Assembly (NCBI GenBank): GCA_014843695.1
Contig: CM026398.1
Location: forward strand, 16,542,664 to 16,606,663
Length of the DNA stretch: 64,000 nucleotides
DNA from: Archivesica marissinica
Taxonomy: Eukaryota > Mollusca > Bivalvia > Venerida > Vesicomyidae
Direction: 5' to 3'
Positions 61,301-64,000 of the stretch are shown here, piece by piece. The first letter of the stretch is position 1. Every line of letters starts with the position of its first letter. Under the pieces are notes generated by a model. That model worked only from the letters and a program-made list of their open reading frames with translations. It had not been told where the DNA came from and searched no databases. The position numbers were made by a program, and so were the translations under genes.

Positions 61301-62581
61301 AGATAGTTGAGCTAAAACACTTGACTGTATAGGAAACAACATAGATTGCCTCATTAGCACAGTTCGCATGATTAAATAAAATTTAAACAAAAATTAATAA
61401 TTTCTTCCAAAATATTGTTTTACCCGCCTTTTTGGTCCACAAAGAATGGATTTTAGAAAATGTGTAGTACATTTGCTATATGTCATTACATTAACGCTAG
61501 CAAACACAAAAAGTGTAGATCCAGATGAGCCGTCTCGTGACGATTTGTCTTACAATTGGTAAGAACATTGGTTCGAGCCCCACTGGAGCCGTTACGATTG
61601 TGCCCTTAGGCAAGGCATTTAAATTCCACATTGCCTCTTCTCTCTCCCTCGTGGCGATGGATTCCATCAGGTATGAGGTCTCGAGAGTGATTTATATAAG
61701 TTGAAATAACTTGTTTCGCAATTGAGCTAAAATAAATTTGTATAAACTAAGAACATTGGTATTGATTTTGAGGTCAGTGGTCCAAGGTCACAAGTTTAAA
61801 CTAAAATTTCAGCATCTGTGTCACTTATAATATACACAACTATCATATTTGAACATTGTCTCCGTGGCCTAATGGTTCTACGGAGCTGGAGGTCGAATGT
61901 TCGAACCTTGTCAGGGATTCGTTCTGATATGGCCAGTTGGTGAGACAGACGCCAGCTAATTAAATAATGGTTACCGATTGCCGATCAGCCTGGCCTACAA
62001 GGATAGGATTCGGGAAGTAATGATGTTTATAAAAACTGGTGTCTCATGAGCCAGTTATGGCTGGCCCTTTTAATAAGGGGTGCCACTATAATAAACAAGC
62101 ACTTTACTTTATTTATCCATGAATAACCAGTTAATAGTTTATACAAATTTATTTTAGCTCGATTGCGAAACAAGTTCTTACAACTTATATTAATCACTCT
62201 CGTGACATCATTTCTGATGAAATCCATCGACACAAGGGAGAGAGAAGAGGCAACGTGGAATTTAAATGCCTTGCCTAAGGGCACAATCATAACGGCTCCA
62301 GCAGGGCTCGAACTCCGGACCTTTCGCACCTGAAGCGAACGCACATCCACTGCGCTATCACGACTTCCACAGTTATTGCTATTGGATACCTGTCACCGGC
62401 AACAATCACCTCAATAAAGCTCTCAATTGCAGCATCAATGTCACTCAGAGGATACAGCTATGGTATTTAACCACGAGTCACCCGTCACAGGCGTCGGAAC
62501 TCGTGACCTTGACCTATCAGCTTCAGATGTTGCTGCAGACATCATCTTGGAAGAACAGTTTGAATCAAAAATCCAAACAGG
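46068..62581 (+). CDS. RELN: RELN, reelin, N-terminal part (nine coding exons, continues beyond window)
   Basis: Exons: 46068-46308 (ATG at 46092), 49822-50050, 50443-50513, 52670-52775, 54893-54989, 55906-55957, 58700-58796, 60399-61122 and 62433-62581. Joined they give about 580 residues with no stop; all borders are AG/GT and every phase fits. The product is collinear with vertebrate reelin: signal peptide, reeler domain (SPFFFLC, IPGN, DGFLLTGLY, NLMC, FIWIAPPTGTGCVSF), then ADLHSDAIIFRDDFDS, CGSVFYGDA, LNTTSAAVLQF, FAWKQ, CWAIDQVIIVN, LQDSFEPVNPSDWLSFPGA and TRDLDLS. Reelin is a large secreted matrix protein that in vertebrates binds lipoprotein receptors (VLDLR/ApoER2) and guides neurons. 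The reelin repeats that bind receptor should follow after the window. The odd feature is an insertion of about 160 residues in exon 8. Confidence 0.95.
46752..46950 (+). mobile_element. SINE family B that founded the RELN intron 1 satellite
   Basis: GTGGAAGTCTTGATTTCGTA, AGTGCGTTCGCTTCAGGTG, TGAGTTCGCTCCCAGCTGCA (decayed B box), CTTAGGCAAGGCACTTAAAT, CTCGTGGCGACGGATTCCAT. Its 3' half runs straight into the 113-bp array. Confidence 0.85.
46935..49765. repeat. 113-bp satellite, about 25 copies, made of a SINE B 3' half
   Basis: The unit contains AATTCCACATGCCTCTTCTC, CATGGCAACGGATTCCATCA, GGAATGATGTCTCGAGAGCG, ATTAATCTAAAGTTTTAAAA and CTTGTTTCGCAATCAACC. Every block is present in SINE B. Units are nearly identical; variable sites are a CT dinucleotide (TCTCTCC or TCTCTCTCC) and GATGTGTC. 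The array ends 57 bp before RELN exon 2. Confidence 0.95.
49822..50050 (+). CDS. RELN: RELN exon 2: main part of reeler domain
   Basis: The acceptor is TTGTTTTCTCCAG and the donor is TTTCT|GTAAGT. It encodes SVRSNLNFDGFLLTGLYTMS, QPLGQNLMCSIVHTHM and FMFIWIAPPTGTGCVSF, matching human FDGLLVTGLY, NQFMCSVVASHV and LSFIWIAPPAGTGCVNF. The conserved Cys residues are kept. Confidence 0.96.
50146..50226 (-). mobile_element. SINE family C fragment, minus strand
   Basis: AAAGACTGTTAATATTATTA, TCAGAGGGGGGATCGAACCT and GTCCCTGGATTCACAGTCCA. Only the tRNA-like end is present. TTAACCCGTAACCAGCC just before it is a MITE-end relic. Confidence 0.65.
50443..50513 (+). CDS. RELN: RELN exon 3 (ATATLEQQLLFKDTTVLQLC)
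   Basis: The acceptor is TTTACTTTCAG and the donor is TCGGGAG|GTAGGA. 71 nt. It matches human [20 protein letters not shown] and completes the reeler domain. Confidence 0.94.
50750..52045. repeat. 14-bp-type minisatellite, about 90 copies
   Basis: Units such as ATGAATCTCTCATT, AAGAATCTCCCATT and ATGAATCTCTCGTT. Later units change to CACGATATTGACCTCCC. It is in RELN intron 3. Confidence 0.93.
52046..52397. other. RELN intron 3 sequence, no feature
   Basis: Non-repetitive intron between the minisatellite and a MITE. Confidence 0.5.
52398..52612. mobile_element. piggyBac-like MITE, family 2, right end lost
   Basis: TTAACCCTTTCAACACC, GATGAGCCGGCTCGTGACGA and GCCGTCTCATCAGGATCTGC, then ATTTATTGGTCTAAAAATAT. 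The final TTAA end is absent. Confidence 0.78.
52670..52775 (+). CDS. RELN: RELN exon 4 (ADLHSDAIIFRDDFDSF...)
   Basis: The acceptor is TTTTATTACCAG and the donor is TACTG|GTAAGA. It encodes PALADLHSDAIIFRDDFDSF, matching human HLAEIHSDSIILRDDFDSY. It ends phase 2. Confidence 0.95.
52786..52960. repeat. Inverted pair of SINE A 3' ends
   Basis: A minus-strand SINE A tail (52792-52860: GATTGTGAAGCAAGTTTTAA, TTAATCACTCTCGTTGGCGC) faces a plus-strand one (52873-52960: GCCAACGAGAGTGATTAATA, CTTGCTTCGCAATCGTTGTA). The arms are about 66 bp and very similar, with an AT spacer. It begins 11 bp after the exon 4 donor. Confidence 0.9.
53096..53257. mobile_element. MITE, ACAGTCAAACCTGT family, right end replaced by a minisatellite
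   Basis: TACAGTCAAACCTGTGTTAG, TCTATTAAGCAGCCAACCTG, then GTGGTTCCCTTGGCTGGCTG. The terminal TTAAGACAGGTTTGACTGTA expected next is missing and the 33-bp array starts there. Confidence 0.85.
53257..54437. repeat. 33-bp minisatellite, about 35 copies
   Basis: The unit is CCTCCCAACAACCCCACCTC plus TCAATAACAGCCA. Later units shift to CACCTCCCAACAACAGCCAC and ACATCAATAACAAC. 33 is a multiple of 3, so several frames are open on both strands (SQQPHLSITAT; WGCWEVAVIER). It is in RELN intron 4. Confidence 0.95.
54438..54892. other. RELN intron 4 end, no gene
   Basis: A relic of the array (ATCAATAACAACCACCTATC) appears again near 54710, so the intervening 270 bp (AGGGCGATGTGGGCGATGTG...) looks like an insertion into the array. 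Confidence 0.5.
54893..54989 (+). CDS. RELN: RELN exon 5 (CGSVFYGDAAVMCE...)
   Basis: The acceptor is TAAATTAG and the donor is AATCTG|GTAACT. 97 nt. The first G completes Trp of exon 4 (DYW), then SSHEGATVGQACGSVFYGD and AAVMCEKSGNRNL, matching human [22 protein letters not shown]. Both Cys are kept. Confidence 0.92.
55137..55305 (-). mobile_element. SINE family B, minus strand, truncated
   Basis: TTTATTTTAGCTCGATTGCG, TTCCTGATGGAATCCATCGC, AATTCCTCGCCTAAGGGC. It stops before the B box. Confidence 0.75.
55315..55495 (-). mobile_element. tRNA-like SINE head, family H, minus strand, partly duplicated
   Basis: CACCACCACCAGGGTTCAGA, GGGTCTCGAACTCGCAGCCT (reversed B box) occur twice in tandem, then CATGGTAGACACCATATA and ACACCACGGAGACTCC. 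Confidence 0.5.
55600..55856. mobile_element. Short inverted-repeat element (MITE), about 255 bp
   Basis: Left GGTACCATAATCGTTTGAGC with GAGTATAAGACGCAG; right reversed AGTACCGTAATCATTTGAGT with ATAAGACGCAATA. No coding content. It ends about 50 bp before RELN exon 6. Confidence 0.75.
55906..55957 (+). CDS. RELN: RELN exon 6 (VTMPLNTTSAAVLQFVI)
   Basis: 52 nt. The acceptor is TTTTGCTTTATAG and the donor is TTATAG|GTAGGA. It matches human ITTGLNTTTASVLQFSI. It is small, but phase (0 in, 1 out) and sequence both fit. Confidence 0.92.
56160..57490. repeat. 29-bp minisatellite, about 45 copies
   Basis: The unit is ATGACTGGTACAGTTATCTA plus TGGGAAATC. A higher-order block of about 150 bp ending ACAATTTTCTATGGAAA recurs four times from about 56940. 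Confidence 0.95.
57595..58715. repeat. 53-bp composite minisatellite containing the RELN exon 7 acceptor
   Basis: Units of TGCTGGTGTTTTCAGGGCAT, GGTTCATGTATAGCTTGTAC and TTGTTCGATGTAT, mixed with short TTGCTTGTACTTGTTCGATG units. The last unit is the true acceptor plus the first exon 7 bases (TGTTTTCAG|GGCATGGT). Open frames such as YSLYLFDVLLVF are artefacts. Confidence 0.95.
58700..58796 (+). CDS. RELN: RELN exon 7 (DIVVLFGLNGCQTWLELDRF)
   Basis: The acceptor is TGGTGTTTTCAG and the donor is TTCAG|GTAGGT. It encodes GHGECGSSDLDQDIVVLFG and NGCQTWLELDRFR, matching human SGSCRFSYSDPSIIVLYA and ADWIQLEKIR. Upstream copies of the same acceptor would lead to a stop when read through. Confidence 0.93.
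58934..59218 (-). mobile_element. SINE family C, minus strand
   Basis: GTGTTTTACGTTTATTTATC, GGTGGCCCATATGAGCAACG, TCCAGAGTCTCCTCTGGTTC, and CCAGTCCAGCGTGTTACCAC then TGGACTACAG, reversed. Confidence 0.85.
59324..59505. mobile_element. MITE, ACAGTCAAACCTGT family
   Basis: TACAGTAAAACCTGTCTTAA and CACAGGTTTGACTGTA ends, closely similar to 45355-45533. Confidence 0.87.
59506..59852. other. RELN intron 7 sequence, no feature
   Basis: Non-repetitive AT-rich intron. Confidence 0.5.
59853..60093. mobile_element. piggyBac-like MITE, family 2 (intact)
   Basis: TTAACCCTTTCAACACC and GGTGTTGAATGGGTTAA with TTAA on both sides; core GATGAGCCGGCTCGTGACGA. It is in reverse orientation to 40517-40757. 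Confidence 0.85.
60170..60420. repeat. 58-bp tandem repeat containing the RELN exon 8 acceptor
   Basis: About four units: GCTTTGTTTAGACCACCAGT, AGAGAATACCCATAGACGG and TTCTCATATCTCCCTAATT. The last one is the actual acceptor and exon start (TTGTTTAG|ACCACCAGCAGA). A variant form reads GATTTGATTACATCACCAG, lacking the AG. Confidence 0.93.
60399..61122 (+). CDS. RELN: RELN exon 8, with about 160 extra residues (Thr/Pro/Ser-rich, acidic, basic)
   Basis: 724 nt, acceptor TTTGTTTAG, donor TTCAAG|GTAATA, phase 2 in and 0 out. Residues 290-321 (PEMILIHLPPKARGEGICF, AWKQ) and 492-531 (CWAIDQVIIVNTANVPSVLQ, DWLSFPGAYFK) match human reelin, where the two blocks are only 11 residues apart. Between them lie residues of about 322-491: TATTPPREATAATTTAATS and GATPTSPSTSTVRTTSTLDV (mucin-like), an acidic NDDTIEDDPLL, then RKKTKTGTKSKRIKYKVGNK. 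No stop occurs. A hidden intron is possible (AAAG|GTAGTC at 60631), but no acceptor with a pyrimidine tract precedes CWAID. Confidence 0.9.
61207..61352. mobile_element. piggyBac-like MITE, family 1, degraded
   Basis: AGCATAGAGCCAGATCAGAT against GTCTGATCAGGCTCTATGCT, then GATAGTTGAGCTAAAACACT and GAAACAACATAGAT. Terminal TTAA repeats are not recognisable. Confidence 0.65.
61353..61560. other. RELN intron 8 with a MITE family 2 core fragment
   Basis: AAAAAGTGTAGATCCAGATG and AGCCGTCTCGTGACGA at about 61508-61545 are a fragment of the family 2 core. Confidence 0.5.
61560..61752 (+). mobile_element. SINE family B, plus strand, A box lost
   Basis: GGTTCGAGCCCCACTGGAGC (B box), CATTTAAATTCCACATTGCC, GATGGATTCCATCAGGTATG, and AATTGAGCTAAAATAAATTT. 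Confidence 0.82.
61856..62112 (+). mobile_element. tRNA-headed SINE, family E
   Basis: GTCTCCGTGGCCTAATGGTT (A box), AATGTTCGAACCTTGTCAGG (B box), GATATGGCCAGTTGGTGAGA, GGTTACCGATTGCCGATCAG, ACAAGGATAGGATTCGGGAA and AATAAACAAGCACTTTACTT. Confidence 0.8.
62135..62372 (-). mobile_element. SINE family B, minus strand, full length
   Basis: TTTATTTTAGCTCGATTGCG, TTAATCACTCTCGTGACATC, TGCCTTGCCTAAGGGCACAA, GCTCGAACTCCGGACCTTTC and GCTATCACGACTTCCAC, reversed. It ends 60 bp before exon 9. Confidence 0.85.
62433..62581 (+). CDS. RELN: RELN exon 9 (TRDLDLSASDVAADIILEEQ...)
   Basis: The acceptor is CTCTCAATTGCAG and the donor is ACAGG|GTGAGT. 149 nt: HQCHSEDTAMVFNHESPVT, TRDLDLSASDVAAD and LEEQFESKIQTG, matching human HSCQSDGNSIYFHGNEGSEF, TTRDVDLSTEDIQ and EEFESQPTG. 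It ends phase 2; the next exon lies beyond 64000. Confidence 0.92.
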
Positions 62582-62623
62582 GTGAGTGAAATTATATATT
62601 ATTAAAAAAGTATGACATATTTA

Positions 62624-62813
62624 TACAGTCTACATCCGTTATGTCAAAGTCGGTTATGTCGAATTCTCCGGTTATTTCGAAGTCCGTTTCAGACACTCAT
62701 CATTTTACATATAACTGGATCTGTTTATATCGAATTTTGTTAAGTCAATCTTCGGTTATGTTAAACTATTTTGTTTGGTCCGACGGAATTCGACAATACG
62801 GATGTAGACTGTA
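62624..62813. mobile_element. MITE with TACAGTCTACATCCGT ends
   Basis: TACAGTCTACATCCGTTATG and the inverse CGACAATACGGATGTAGACT then GTA. Inside are TTATGTCGAATTCTCCGG and similar reversed copies. The TA ends suggest a Tc1/mariner-type (pogo-like) element. Confidence 0.82.
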
Positions 62814-62817
62814 AAAG

Positions 62818-63086
62818 TAAAGTGTTTGTTTATTATAGCGTCACCCCTATTTAACGGTCCAGCCATTTCTGACTTATAAGACACCTCTTTTTATGAACAT
62901 CAATACTTCCCGAATCCTATGCTTGTATGCCAGGCGACAGGCTGGTAGGCAATCAGTAACCATTATTTAACTAGCTGGCGGATCACCAACCGGCCATATC
63001 AGAACGAACCCCTGACGAGATTCGAACCTTCGACCTCCCGCTCCGTAGACGGATGCCTTAACCACTATTCCACGGAGACTGTATGT
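62818..63086 (-). mobile_element. SINE family E, minus strand, full length
   Basis: AAGTGTTTGTTTATTATAGC, CAATCAGTAACCATTATTTA, GAGATTCGAACCTTCGACCT (reversed B box), CCTTAACCACTATTCCACGG. It is opposite in orientation to 61856-62112. Confidence 0.8.
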
Positions 63087-63179
63087 CAAATGTGGGCAGT
63101 CTCGTATTCATGGTAACAGTTACAACTGATCATATATACGTAATTATTTTGCCGTATCTACAGTAAAACATGTGAAGAT

Positions 63180-63515
<336 letters not shown>

Positions 63516-63716
63516 TTGTGTCAAACCCCTCGCGGGGACTTAAGACATGTTTTCCTGGGCAGGCTTAGCCGACCTAAGTGGTTAACCAGTACTAAGCAAT
63601 GTGTATGAGGTGCCTTGCTCAATGACACTACATACGTGGCCTGACCGAGTATCGAACCCGGGACCATTCGATTCCAAATCCGACGCTCTACCACTGGACC
63701 GCGGATGCCAAACGAT
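63516..63716 (-). mobile_element. tRNA-headed SINE, family G, minus strand
   Basis: CCTGGGCAGGCTTAGCCGAC, GTGGTTAACCAGTACTAAGC, GAGTATCGAACCCGGGACCA (reversed B box) and GCTCTACCACTGGACCGCGG (reversed A box). The GCCTGCCCAGG...GGTTAACCAGTAC part is shared with SINE D. Confidence 0.65.
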
Positions 63717-63869
63717 GAAGCGATTTGGCTTCAGTTCATGGCACATTGATATTGTTGGATACGTTTGTTTGGTTTAAACATATTTATTTTCTATCATTTC
63801 CATGATTATTTACAACAATTGTATTACGGAATTGGACAGAAAGCTATACAGCTTACGATTGCCCTCTCC

Positions 63870-64000
63870 TTAATTCTTTCAACACCAAGTAACTGACATG
63901 GACTGGTCCATGATATTCTTAGACCAATAAATGAATAAGAAAATTACATTCGGACCAGTTCAATTATCAAGATGGGTAATTTTTCTCTAAAAATAGTAAT
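63870..64000. mobile_element. piggyBac-like MITE, family 2, cut by window end
   Basis: TTAATTCTTTCAACACCAAG, GACATGGACTGGTCCATGAT, CCAATAAATGAATAAGAAAA match 40517 onward; the rest lies beyond the window. Confidence 0.78.

Overview
This is animal (metazoan) nuclear DNA with introns, repeat-dense and AT-rich. The tRNA-headed SINE families, the short inverted-repeat elements and the protein similarity suggest a mollusc, perhaps a bivalve. That taxonomic call is an inference from memory; no search was run. Two assembly gaps of exactly 1000 N (5109-6108 and 32800-33799) show this is a scaffolded assembly.

Two genes are clearly readable, both on the + strand. The first is the C-terminal half of ORC5, origin recognition complex subunit 5 (seven exons, 10745-22226). 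Its AAA+ N-terminal half would lie upstream of the window. The second is the 5' part of RELN, reelin: nine coding exons from the signal peptide to about residue 580 (46068-62581), continuing past the right edge. All exon joins keep the reading frame. ORC5 followed by RELN in the same orientation is also the human 7q22 arrangement as I recall it, so this looks like an ancient conserved gene pair.

Layout. 1-5108 is a second copy of three ORC5 exons and their minisatellite introns. It carries a frameshift and ends at a gap inside a MITE, so it is probably an uncollapsed haplotype rather than a real gene duplication. 6109-10744 is intron holding a SINE-tail satellite, SINEs, a frameshifted LINE RNase H remnant and a 1.2-kb inverted-repeat transposon. 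10745-22226 is ORC5. 22227-46067 lies between the genes and holds SINEs, piggyBac-like MITEs, several minisatellites, a 4.7-kb AT-rich array with a gap, and two weak orphan exon candidates. 46068-62581 is RELN, whose introns hold a 2.8-kb satellite grown from a SINE tail and five other tandem arrays. 62582-64000 is a RELN intron with MITEs, SINEs and a GT microsatellite.

Most striking observations: (1) Many tandem arrays do not sit at random in introns. Their repeat unit contains an exon-intron junction of the neighbouring exon. This holds for three ORC5 donors, two RELN acceptors and one candidate exon, so splice sites are amplified from a few up to about 80-90 times. (2) RELN exon 8 carries an insertion of about 160 residues, Thr/Pro/Ser-rich (mucin-like) followed by an acidic and a basic stretch, inside a segment that is ungapped in the vertebrate protein. 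(3) SINE 3' tails have given rise to satellites twice. Nearly all the longest open frames are artefacts of tandem repeats whose unit length is a multiple of three, and are not genes.
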